In this document: in pieces, positions 13,431-20,543 of the stretch
Layout of the letters: the number at the start of each line of letters is the position of its first letter
Position numbering within the stretch: the first letter of the stretch is position 1
NCBI GenBank assembly: GCA_030619615.1
Contig: JAUXBC010000005.1
Coordinates: 1-21,964, forward strand
Direction: 5' to 3'
Length of the DNA stretch: 21,964 bases
DNA from: Dehalococcoidia bacterium
Lineage (GTDB): Bacteria; Chloroflexota; Dehalococcoidia; E44-bin15
The notes under the pieces: generated by a model
Told to the model about the DNA's origin: nothing
What the model saw: only the letters and a program-made list of their open reading frames with translations
Database searches by the model: none
Position numbers and translations under genes: made by a program

Positions 13431-14849
13431 ATGAAAGCTTCCCGAGCAATAGTCCTTTTTGTCCTCATAATGCTTCTGGCTTCGCTGGCGCAGATGAGCG
13501 TCCCCCGTTCCTTTGCTGCGCCCGACGAACTGCTGGTGAATGGGGGTTTTGAGCAACCCATTGGCGATGAGTGGTTAGTCCATGGTGGTAATCTAACCAG
13601 GGTTTCTCATGCTGAAGGGTTTGCTGCTGAGTTCACTGCTAGCACTACAGGCTGGTTCTACCAAGTAGTCCAAGTGCAGCCGGGAGGCACTTATACCTTC
13701 AGTGGCTATGCCTTAAACGGCGACCCTGGCATTGCCCGCGTTTACTTGCGAATCCACTGGTACTCAAACACTGGAGGCTACGGAGAGCCCCTGAATCCTG
13801 GCGGAATTGTCTCTCAAGACGCTATTGGTGGGGACTACTACCATTTGACTATTAGCCCTGTCCCTGCTCCTGAGGCAGCGCTTTCCGCAAGAGTTGAGTG
13901 TGTAATACACCTCGTCTCTCCTGGCACCGCCACCGCCTACTTCGATGATATGAGCTTCAGCGGACCACCACCGCCTACTCCAACGCCCACGCCAACGCCC
14001 ACGCCGACACCGACGCCAACGCCGACACCGACCCCAACGCCCACGCCGACGCCGACTCCAACGCCCACGCCGACGCCGACCCCAACGCCCACGCCGACCC
14101 CAACGCCCACGCTGACGCCAACGCCGATGCTTACACCTACGTCTTCTCCAACCCCCACGCCAGTAAGTGAGGGGGATGTGGTAATTAACGAGGTTCAATA
14201 TAATCCCCCTCAAAGTGGTCCCGATGCTGCCTTTGAGTGGGTGGAGGTTTTTAACCGCACAACCGGGACCATGCACTTGGGTGGCTGGAGGATCAGGGAT
14301 AACCAGAGTAGCGACCTGGTTCCCCCGCTGACCCTGCCCCCTGACGGCTTTGCCATAATTGCGGCCACGGATAAGTTTAATGATAACTTCCCTGACTTCG
14401 CTGGCACCATAGTCTTCCTTGATAGCTCTATAGGCAACGGGCTGAGCAACGAAGGGGACCGGGTCATTCTTGAGGACAGCACAGGGGAGGTCATCGATGC
14501 CCTCTCCTATGGTGACGATACTTTTATATCTCCGCCTTGCCCCGGTGTGGCTGAAAGTCACTCACTGGAGCGCTCTCCGGCGGGTGGCGATTTTGTCGAT
14601 AATTCAGACCCCACCCCGGGCTTTGGCTTTTCTCCTTTGCCCACCCCAACGCCTACACCTGTGCCTACTCCCACCCCCACTATTTCCCCCACCCCAACGC
14701 CTACACCGACACCCACGCCGACGCCCACACCTCAGCCACCAGCGGAGACTCCTCCCTCCCCTGGAATAGGCTTGCGCGCTCTTCTTATCATACTTGCGAT
14801 AGCTTTCTTTGGAATTGGTCTTTTGCTTAGAAGGTGGCGAAGAGGCTAA
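13431..14849 (+). CDS. Secreted or cell-surface protein with lamin-tail domain and Pro-Thr linkers
   Basis: 472 residues. Residues 1-29 are a signal peptide, with likely cleavage after RSFA. Residues about 35-177 form a jelly-roll, carbohydrate-binding-like domain (LLVNGGFEQP...YSFSGYA-like pattern, FDDMSFSG). A Pro-Thr linker runs about 180-244. A lamin-tail domain follows at about 248-370 (VVINEVQYNPP, FEWVEVFNRT, LGGWRIRD, GDRVILED). A second Pro-Thr linker is at about 404-438. A C-terminal membrane segment (about 447-466) ends in RRWRRG, so the protein should be anchored with both domains outside. A frame from TTG 13410 adds seven residues. Lamin-tail domains occur in many bacterial secreted proteins; the ligand is unknown. 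No LPxTG motif was seen. Confidence 0.86.
   Translation: MKASRAIVLFVLIMLLASLAQMSVPRSFAAPDELLVNGGFEQPIGDEWLVHGGNLTRVSHAEGFAAEFTASTTGWFYQVVQVQPGGTYTFSGYALNGDPGIARVYLRIHWYSNTGGYGEPLNPGGIVSQDAIGGDYYHLTISPVPAPEAALSARVECVIHLVSPGTATAYFDDMSFSGPPPPTPTPTPTPTPTPTPTPTPTPTPTPTPTPTPTPTPTPTPTPTPTPTLTPTPMLTPTSSPTPTPVSEGDVVINEVQYNPPQSGPDAAFEWVEVFNRTTGTMHLGGWRIRDNQSSDLVPPLTLPPDGFAIIAATDKFNDNFPDFAGTIVFLDSSIGNGLSNEGDRVILEDSTGEVIDALSYGDDTFISPPCPGVAESHSLERSPAGGDFVDNSDPTPGFGFSPLPTPTPTPVPTPTPTISPTPTPTPTPTPTPTPQPPAETPPSPGIGLRALLIILAIAFFGIGLLLRRWRRG
13970..14163 (+). repeat. Pro-Thr coding microsatellite, copy 1
   Basis: A run of 6-base units (CCNACN, mostly CCAACG, CCCACG, CCGACG) encoding a long Pro-Thr linker between the two extracellular domains. 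Third-base variation shows it is not a fresh expansion. Its antisense frame encodes Gly-Val repeats and is a shadow. Confidence 0.92.
14638..14745 (+). repeat. Pro-Thr coding microsatellite, copy 2
   Basis: A shorter and more degenerate 6-base repeat of the same kind, encoding the linker between the lamin-tail domain and the C-terminal membrane anchor. Confidence 0.88.
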
Positions 14850-14854
14850 AATAA

Positions 14855-14883
14855 TTGCCTTGCGCCCCTTCCTAAGATATAAT
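14855..14883 (+). promoter_or_regulatory. Promoter of cmk-plsC-ispH
   Basis: TTGCCT (14855-14860), a 17-base spacer and a perfect TATAAT (14878-14883). It starts 6 bases after the stop of the upstream surface-protein gene. The predicted start near 14890 is only about 6 nt before ATG 14896. Confidence 0.75.
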
Positions 14884-14895
14884 CTAGGCAAGGCA

Positions 14896-15558
14896 ATGCC
14901 AAAGCCATCGATGATCGCTATAGATGGGCCGGTTGCTTCGGGGAAGAGCACCCTTGGTAGGCTTCTGGCCCAGAGGCTGGGATACCGCTTTGTGGATACG
15001 GGAGCGATGTATCGTGCTTTGACCTGGAGGGCGATAAAGCTAAGCATCGATCTTGAGGATGAAGAGGAGCTCAGCCAACTTGCTGCTAACACCAAGATCG
15101 AGTTCGCACCGCCTGGGGACAATGTGCTCGTCGATGGTCATGATGTTACCAGGGAGATTCAGGACTGGCAGGTAGAGGCGGGCGTCTCCTTGGTAGCAAG
15201 GGTGGCAGGGGTTCGAAAGGTGCTCGTGGAACAGCAGCGGGGTTTGGCGCAAAAGGGCGAAATCGTTATGGCAGGGCGAGACATCGGCACCACGGTATTG
15301 CCTCATGCTGAACTAAAGGTCTATCTTGTCGCTTCTATTGAGGAGAGGGCGCGGCGGCGCTACCTGGAGCTGGTGGAACGCGGTGAGGCAGCGGATTATG
15401 AGGCTATCCTCGCCGATTTAATAAGGAGGGACGAGATCGACAGCGAGCGCCCCATCTCCCCTCTTCAGCCCGCTCCAGAGGCAAGGATCATCGATACCGA
15501 TGGTCTTAGCGCTGATCAGGTGCTATCTGAGATCCTGAGCATGATGGGGGAAGGCTAA
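14896..15558 (+). CDS. cmk: Cytidylate kinase
   Basis: Phosphorylates CMP and dCMP with ATP to the diphosphates, a cytoplasmic step of pyrimidine salvage and dCTP supply. 220 residues from ATG 14896, normal length. The P-loop GPVASGKST is at 11-19, followed by FVDTGAMYRALTWRA (32-46). The NMP-binding segment holds VARVAGVRKVLVEQQR and AGRDIGTTVLP, and the lid follows at RARRRYLEL. An open frame upstream to 14809 lies in the surface-protein gene and the promoter, so it is excluded. No Shine-Dalgarno of note; the message may be nearly leaderless, or ATG 14911 may be used. The stop overlaps the plsC start (TAATG). Confidence 0.95.
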   Translation: MPKPSMIAIDGPVASGKSTLGRLLAQRLGYRFVDTGAMYRALTWRAIKLSIDLEDEEELSQLAANTKIEFAPPGDNVLVDGHDVTREIQDWQVEAGVSLVARVAGVRKVLVEQQRGLAQKGEIVMAGRDIGTTVLPHAELKVYLVASIEERARRRYLELVERGEAADYEAILADLIRRDEIDSERPISPLQPAPEARIIDTDGLSADQVLSEILSMMGEG

Positions 15559-16229
15559 TGGCTCTCTCATACTATTTGGGAAGGATGATTGCAAGGATCC
15601 TGTTCATCCTTTTTGCCCGGCGACGGGTCAGGGGGAGGGAAAACATCCCTGATCGGGGTCCTTTGATCGTGGTTGCTAATCATCTTAGTCTTGCCGATCC
15701 CCCGCTGCTCAGCCTCTGCATGCGGCGAAGAATCGTCTTCATGGCCAAGGAGGAGGTCTTTAAGCATCCGGTGGAAGGTCCTCTGGCGCGTGGTTACAAG
15801 GCTATTCCGGTGCGCGGGGGGCGACTGGATAGGGAGGCATTGCGTCAGTCGCAGCGGGTATTGGAGGAGGGGCTGGCATTGGGGATGTTTCCTGAGGGAA
15901 CGAGGAGCCGCACCGCTCAATTGCAGCAGGGTTACTCGGGGACCTCTCTTCTCGCCTTGCGCTGTGGTGCTCCCATCCTCCCTGTGGGGATCGCAGGTAC
16001 GGAAAAGATCAAGGGCATAGCTTCCCTGCTTCGCCGCCCCACCGTAACGGTGAACATCGGTGAGCCCTTCAAACTCCCCCCCTTTGACGGCAAGCTAACC
16101 AGGGCTCAATTAGACTCTGCCACCGACTTCATCATGGGGCGCATCGCTGAGCTTCTCCCGGAGAGCTACCGAGGGGTGTATGGAGGAGACAAAGAAGGCG
16201 CCCTTGAGGAGGGTGAGGTTGGAGATTGA
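15558..16229 (+). CDS. plsC: 1-acyl-sn-glycerol-3-phosphate acyltransferase
   Basis: Adds the second acyl chain to lysophosphatidic acid to give phosphatidic acid at the cytoplasmic membrane. 223 residues. Catalytic motif H(x4)D is NHLSLAD (His42, Asp47), and FPEGTRS (111-117) is the glycerophosphate-binding motif. GYKAIPVRGGRLD (79-91) and APILPVGIAGTE are also family blocks. A short hydrophobic N-terminal segment (about 8-20) can act as a membrane anchor. The ATG shares one base with the cmk stop, so the two are translationally coupled. The cmk-plsC pairing is common in Gram-positive bacteria and Chloroflexota relatives. Confidence 0.94.
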   Translation: MALSYYLGRMIARILFILFARRRVRGRENIPDRGPLIVVANHLSLADPPLLSLCMRRRIVFMAKEEVFKHPVEGPLARGYKAIPVRGGRLDREALRQSQRVLEEGLALGMFPEGTRSRTAQLQQGYSGTSLLALRCGAPILPVGIAGTEKIKGIASLLRRPTVTVNIGEPFKLPPFDGKLTRAQLDSATDFIMGRIAELLPESYRGVYGGDKEGALEEGEVGD

Positions 16230-17061
16230 AAAGGCTGCCGAGCTAGGGTTTTGCACCGGGGTGAGGCGGGCGATCGATATTCTGGAGCGGGCGGCCAGGG
16301 AGATTGGCCCGCTCCAGACCCTGGGACCGGTAGTGCATAACCAGCAGGTAGTGGAGGGTCTCGCTCGATCCGGCATCAAGGCAGTAGAGAGCTTGGACCA
16401 TGTTCAGGGGAATATCGTGGCGATCAGCTCCCACGGGGTGAGCCCCCAGGTGCTGGAGCAGATAAGGGATCGCGGGCTTCAAATAGTAGATACCACCTGC
16501 CCCTTCGTTCGCCGGGCCCAGGTCGCGGCAAGGAGATTGGCTCAGGCAGGTTTTTTTGTGATCATTTTTGGTGAGGAGGGTCATCCTGAGGTGCAGGGTG
16601 TACTAGGTTGGGCTGGGGGGAAAGGCTTTGCTACCCTCGAGCCCCCCAAATTTGACAAGATACCGCGGCGAATCGGCATCCTTTCCCAAACCACCCAGAG
16701 CTACTCTGGCTTTGCTCGCTTCGTAGCCTCATTTATCGGTACAAGTCTCGCCGCGCTCTCGGAGCTACGGGTAGTTAATACCATATGTGATGCGACGAGG
16801 AAAAGCCAGCAGGCAGCCCTTGACCTGGCAAGCAGGGTAGACCTGATGGTGGTGGTTGGTGGGCGTAAGAGTGCCAATAGCCGTCGCCTTGCCGAGATAT
16901 GCACCGCTGCTGGTGTAGAGACCTATCTTATTGAAAGGGCTGCGGAGATCGATCCTGCTTGGCTTCGCAATCACCGCCGCGTTGGGGTCACCGCAGGAGC
17001 CTCCACTCCGGACCAGGCCATCGAGGAAGTGATCGCCAAACTCAAGCATCTGGACCGATAG
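16219..17061 (+). CDS. ispH: 4-hydroxy-3-methylbut-2-enyl diphosphate reductase
   Basis: The last enzyme of the MEP isoprenoid pathway; its [4Fe-4S] cluster reduces HMBPP to IPP and DMAPP. From TTG 16219 it has 280 residues and starts MEIEKAAELGFCTGVRRAI, the usual family N-terminus. Cluster Cys are Cys12 (GFCTGV), Cys94 (DTTCPFV) and Cys190 (NTICDATRKSQ). Active-site blocks VVHNQQV, SSHGVSP, GEEGHPEV and SQTTQS are present. I chose TTG 16219 because AGGAGG (16207-16212) sits 6 nt upstream. ATG 16180 would add 13 residues and overlap plsC by 50 bases. The chosen start overlaps plsC by 11. Third gene of the cmk operon. Confidence 0.94.
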   Translation: MEIEKAAELGFCTGVRRAIDILERAAREIGPLQTLGPVVHNQQVVEGLARSGIKAVESLDHVQGNIVAISSHGVSPQVLEQIRDRGLQIVDTTCPFVRRAQVAARRLAQAGFFVIIFGEEGHPEVQGVLGWAGGKGFATLEPPKFDKIPRRIGILSQTTQSYSGFARFVASFIGTSLAALSELRVVNTICDATRKSQQAALDLASRVDLMVVVGGRKSANSRRLAEICTAAGVETYLIERAAEIDPAWLRNHRRVGVTAGASTPDQAIEEVIAKLKHLDR

Positions 17062-17075
17062 AGCTGGAGGAAATC

Positions 17076-17270
17076 ATGCAGCAGAGGTTTGGCATCTATC
17101 TTAACACTAAAGAGCTGAAGGTGGCGCGGATCAATTTCCCCTACTGGATCCCTTCAGGACCTGATTGGGTCTTCCTTACCCCTGAGGTTAATACGACCCT
17201 TTTAAAAATCCGAGACCTCGCTGGTGAGAAGAGGCTCGTTGCCGAGCCTGAAAAGATCGTCTGGATCTAG
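17076..17270 (+). CDS. Small conserved-looking hypothetical protein
   Basis: 64 residues from ATG 17076, preceded by GGAGG (17066-17070) at 5 nt and beginning 14 bases after the ispH stop. That spacing makes it the likely last gene of the cmk-plsC-ispH operon. The sequence is mixed and well folded-looking: an N-terminal FGIYLNTKELKVARINF, then PYWIPSGPDWVFLT, and a C-terminal EPEKIVWI. No membrane segment, signal or metal motif is visible. I do not recognise the family. Confidence 0.72.
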   Translation: MQQRFGIYLNTKELKVARINFPYWIPSGPDWVFLTPEVNTTLLKIRDLAGEKRLVAEPEKIVWI

Positions 17271-17300
17271 ATCGCTAACATTTTAATTTTTAGAGAGGTT

Positions 17301-17331
17301 ACCTTGAGAGGCTTGGGAAAAGCCTAAAGGT
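17301..17331. repeat. Imperfect inverted repeat after the cmk-ispH operon
   Basis: ACCTT-gag-AGGCTT and AAGCCT-a-AAGGT pair around a GGGAA loop, giving 11 pairs with an asymmetric internal bulge. It lies 30 bases after the small hypothetical gene and just before the relic promoter. No T-run follows on either strand, so terminator status is uncertain. Confidence 0.4.
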
Positions 17332-17359
17332 TCAAAAAAGGGCCTTCGCGTGGTATAAT
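17331..17359 (+). promoter_or_regulatory. Promoter upstream of the ppsA relic and ppdK
   Basis: Perfect TATAAT (17354-17359) with an extended TGG just before it and TTCAAA (17331-17336) 17 bases upstream. It once served ppsA and may now drive ppdK through an untranslated relic of about 360 nt. Confidence 0.62.
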
Positions 17360-17407
17360 TAGGGATTAGCAAGATTATGGATAGCTCGACCGGAGAGAAT
17401 CGTTGCC

Positions 17408-17712
17408 ATGGATGAGGAGCGGAGGGTCGTCTGGTTTGAAGACGTAGGCAAGGAGGATATCTCCCTGGTCGGCGCCAGGGGGCAAACTTAGGGGAGATGA
17501 CCAAGGCTCATATTCCAGTGCCCTCCGGTTTCATCGTTACTGCTCAAAGTTACTTCTATTTCTTAGAAAAGTCCAATCTCAGCGGCGAAATTCGCAGTCA
17601 GGGCTCACCGAAAAGCTCGTTGAATGGGGGATCACATCGGTCTCGGTGATTCCCGATGACATCGAGCGGACCAGAGAGTTCATCGCCAGGGTTGAGGGGA
17701 GATTAGCCAGTC
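17408..17712 (+). pseudogene. ppsA: Relic of phosphoenolpyruvate synthase (both ends kept, middle deleted)
   Basis: Three frames in a row match one PpsA protein. From ATG 17408: MDEERRVVWFEDVGKEDIS then LVGARGQT and a stop at 17489. A one-base loss in the region coding the expected GGKGANLGEM moves the frame. From 17482 it reads ANLGEMTKAHIPVPSGF and IVTAQSYFYFLEKSNL, the PpsA N-terminal block. From 17604, in the third frame, LTEKLVEWGITSVSVIPDDI and ERTREFIARVEGRL match the PpsA C-terminus. About 700 codons between them are missing, including the phospho-His and TIM-barrel domains. It is clearly non-functional. The rest of the 461-base gap between the 64-residue gene and ppdK holds only the inverted repeat and the promoter. 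Confidence 0.88.
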
Positions 17713-17731
17713 CTTCCCTTTGGAGGCGTTC

Positions 17732-20527
17732 ATGGGGATAGAGGCAAAAAAGTGGGTCTATTTGTTCTCGGAGGGAAACGCCGGCATGACCGACCTTTTG
17801 GGAGGGAAGGGTGCCCATCTCGCTGAGATGGCGTACGGGGGCTTGCCCGTGCCACCGGGATTCGTTATTTCTACTGAGGCATGCAACGAGTACTACGCCG
17901 CAGGCAAAGAATTCCCCCTTGCCCTTTGGGATCAGGTACTGGAGGCACTGCGAAGGATGGAGATGGAGACGGGCAAGGGGTTCGGTGACCCAAGGAATCC
18001 GCTCCTGGTTTCGGCCCGCTCCGGGGGTAAGGTCTCCATGCCGGGCATGATGGAAACCGTGCTCAATCTTGGCCTCAATGAAGAGACGGTGAGGGGGCTG
18101 GCTGATTTGACGGGCAGTGAGCGCTTTGCCTATGACACCTACCGTCGTTTTATCGGGATGTTCGGCAGGACGGTGCTGGGCATAGAATCCTCCCATTTTG
18201 AGGCGCTCCTGGAGCAATTCAAACTCAAGGCTGGCGTCCACTTCGATGCCGACCTAGGCCCAGAGGACCTCAAAGCGATTGTCTCGGAGTCGAAGAGGCT
18301 GATTAAGGTGGAGACAGGCAAGGAATTCCCCGACGATCCCTTAGAGCAACTGAGATTAGCAATAAAGGCGGTGTTTGAGAGTTGGAACAGTAGACGTGCC
18401 ATCAGCTACCGAAACTTCCACAAGATTCCCCATGACCTGGGCACTGCTGTTAGCATTATGCCGATGGTTTTTGGCAACATGGGCGAAGATAGCGGCTCCG
18501 GGGTGGCCTTTACCCGCGATCCTGCCACAGGGGATAAAAACCTCTACGGGGAATACCTGGCAAATGCCCAGGGCGAGGATGTGGTAGCGGGGATCCGCAC
18601 CCCGCAAAAGATCGGACTTCTTCAACAGGAGACGCCTGAGGTTTATCAGGAATTGTTGGATATCTCAGATCGCCTGGAAACCCATTATCGCGATGTTCAG
18701 GATATAGAGTTCACCGTGGAACAGGGCAAGCTATATATATTGCAGACCAGGACTGCCAAGCGTACTGGTAAGGCAGCGGTGAAGGCTGCGGTGGATATGG
18801 TGAAGGAGGGTCTTATCACTAAGGAGGAGGCTCTGAAGCGCATTGAACCCGGCGAGCTCCTCTACTCTCTATTCCCCAGGTTCGATGGAGGGGCGAAGGA
18901 GGAGGCCAGAAGTCAGGGGAACCTGCTGGCTACTGGGTTGAATGCCTCCCCGGGGGCAGCGACAGGAAAGGCTGTTTTTGATGCTGACAGGGCGGAACAG
19001 TTAGCTGCCAAGGGGGAGAGCATCATATTGGTTCGCCCCGAGACCAGTGCTGAAGATGTCCATGGTATGTTGGTGGCAACGGGCATCCTGACGGCGCGGG
19101 GCGGTGTGACAAGCCATGCCGCGGTTGTTGCCCGTGGGCTGGGTAAGCCCTGTGTTGCCGGTTGCGAAGAGCTGAGGATCGACCTCGAAGGGCGTTACCT
19201 CACTGCCGGTGGCAGGGTCATTGAGGAGAATGAAGAGATAAGCATAGACGGCAGCAGCGGCGAGGTCTTCGCCGGGCGTATCCCAACCATCGTGCCCAGG
19301 TTGTCGGAGGAGAGCGATTTGATAGTGCTTCTGGGCTGGGCCGATGAGGTGAGGAGGCTGGGTGTTTGGGCCAATGCCGATTACCCCAGCGATGCTGCCC
19401 GCGCCCTCGAGTTTGGAGCTGAAGGCATCGGGCTTTGTCGCACCGAGCACATGTTCTTTGAGGAGGAGCGCCTCCCCATCGTGCAGAAGATGGTCCTGTC
19501 AGCGGCCGAGGCGACTGCTCTTCAAAACGAATTGATCCGTTTGCAAGAAGAAAAGGATAAGCGGAGGGAGTTAGAGGAGAGGCTGGCCGAGGCGCAAAGG
19601 AGATATGATACCTCACCCGCAGCGGCGGACTACCGCAGCGCTCTGGCTGAGCTGATGGGGTTTCAAAGGGAGGACTTCAAGGGCATCTTCAGGGTGATGG
19701 CTGGTAAGCCTGTGGTTATCAGACTCATCGACCCCCCGCTCCATGAATTCTTGCCCAGTTATGAGAGGGTGCTGGTAGAAACCACTGAATTTCGCATCAG
19801 GGGCGATAACCCAGCCAAACTGGCGGAGAGCGAAAAATTGCTCCGCGCTATCGAGAGCATGCGTGAGGCGAATCCCATGCTGGGGCTGCGCGGCTGCCGG
19901 CTAGGCTTGATGTTCGGCGATATCTACGAGATGCAGGTGCGCGCCATCTTAACCGCCGCCTGCGAGTTGGCAAAAGAGGGCATCGATGTTCGCCCTAAGA
20001 TAATGATCCCCCTTGTCGGTCACCCAAACGAGATGAGGGTTCTTCGGGAACGAGTGGAGAAGGTAGCGAGGGAGGTCGAGGCGGAGATGGGCATGATGGT
20101 TGATTGCAAAATCGGCGTCATGATCGAGCTCCCCCGCGCTGCCCTCACCGCTGACGAGATCGCCCGTTATGCCGAGTTCTTCAGCTTCGGCACCAACGAC
20201 CTGACACAGACTACCTTCGGCGTCAGCAGGGACGATGCCGAGGGCAAATTCCTTCTGCAATATGTGGAAAGGGGGATCTTACCTGAGAACCCGTTTCAGG
20301 TGCTTGACCGAGCGGGCGTAGGAGCGTTAATGAAGATGGCGGTGGAATTGGGTCGCAAGACCAGGCCAGATCTGGAGCTGGGCATCTGTGGCGAGCACGG
20401 CGGTGATCCATCGAGCATCCATTTCTGCCATCAAGTGGGGTTGGACTACGTGAGCTGCTCCCCCTTCCGAGTACCGATTGCTCGTCTTGCCGCGGCCCAG
20501 GCAGCACTGTCGGCAGGGGAGGGGTAG
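17732..20527 (+). CDS. ppdK: Pyruvate, phosphate dikinase
   Basis: Interconverts pyruvate + ATP + Pi and PEP + AMP + PPi. 931 residues from ATG 17732, with GGAGG (17722-17726) 5 nt upstream; TTG 17720 would add four. The N-terminal ATP-grasp nucleotide domain has GGKGAHLAEM (about 24-33) and SARSGGKVSMPGMMETVLN. The swivelling phospho-His domain has GGVTSHAAVVARG, with catalytic His462. The C-terminal PEP/pyruvate TIM barrel has GIGLCRTEHMFF, DPPLHEFLP, SFGTNDLTQTTFG and the catalytic Cys in GICGEHGGDP. It is longer than the usual roughly 875 residues because of a charged coiled-coil insert at about 592-641. It directly follows the ppsA relic and probably provides the cell's PEP from pyruvate. 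Confidence 0.97.
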   Translation: MGIEAKKWVYLFSEGNAGMTDLLGGKGAHLAEMAYGGLPVPPGFVISTEACNEYYAAGKEFPLALWDQVLEALRRMEMETGKGFGDPRNPLLVSARSGGKVSMPGMMETVLNLGLNEETVRGLADLTGSERFAYDTYRRFIGMFGRTVLGIESSHFEALLEQFKLKAGVHFDADLGPEDLKAIVSESKRLIKVETGKEFPDDPLEQLRLAIKAVFESWNSRRAISYRNFHKIPHDLGTAVSIMPMVFGNMGEDSGSGVAFTRDPATGDKNLYGEYLANAQGEDVVAGIRTPQKIGLLQQETPEVYQELLDISDRLETHYRDVQDIEFTVEQGKLYILQTRTAKRTGKAAVKAAVDMVKEGLITKEEALKRIEPGELLYSLFPRFDGGAKEEARSQGNLLATGLNASPGAATGKAVFDADRAEQLAAKGESIILVRPETSAEDVHGMLVATGILTARGGVTSHAAVVARGLGKPCVAGCEELRIDLEGRYLTAGGRVIEENEEISIDGSSGEVFAGRIPTIVPRLSEESDLIVLLGWADEVRRLGVWANADYPSDAARALEFGAEGIGLCRTEHMFFEEERLPIVQKMVLSAAEATALQNELIRLQEEKDKRRELEERLAEAQRRYDTSPAAADYRSALAELMGFQREDFKGIFRVMAGKPVVIRLIDPPLHEFLPSYERVLVETTEFRIRGDNPAKLAESEKLLRAIESMREANPMLGLRGCRLGLMFGDIYEMQVRAILTAACELAKEGIDVRPKIMIPLVGHPNEMRVLRERVEKVAREVEAEMGMMVDCKIGVMIELPRAALTADEIARYAEFFSFGTNDLTQTTFGVSRDDAEGKFLLQYVERGILPENPFQVLDRAGVGALMKMAVELGRKTRPDLELGICGEHGGDPSSIHFCHQVGLDYVSCSPFRVPIARLAAAQAALSAGEG

Positions 20528-20543
20528 AGGGCCCCTTCAATCG

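Noticed and set aside
13937..14158. Minus-strand frame encoding a long Gly-Val repeat
   Set aside because: It is the complement of the Pro-Thr microsatellite of the plus-strand surface protein; no ribosome site and no other domain.
13970..14163. Repeat tract considered as a CRISPR array
   Set aside because: Units are contiguous 6-base hexamers in frame with Pro-Thr codons; no spacers and no cas genes.
13764..14561. 265-codon minus-strand frame, Arg/Trp-rich
   Set aside because: Composition comes from the antisense of the Pro-Thr repeat; the plus strand has coherent domains.
14809..14895. Longer cmk start at 14809
   Set aside because: It overlaps the surface-protein membrane anchor and the cmk promoter, and the extra residues do not match cytidylate kinase.
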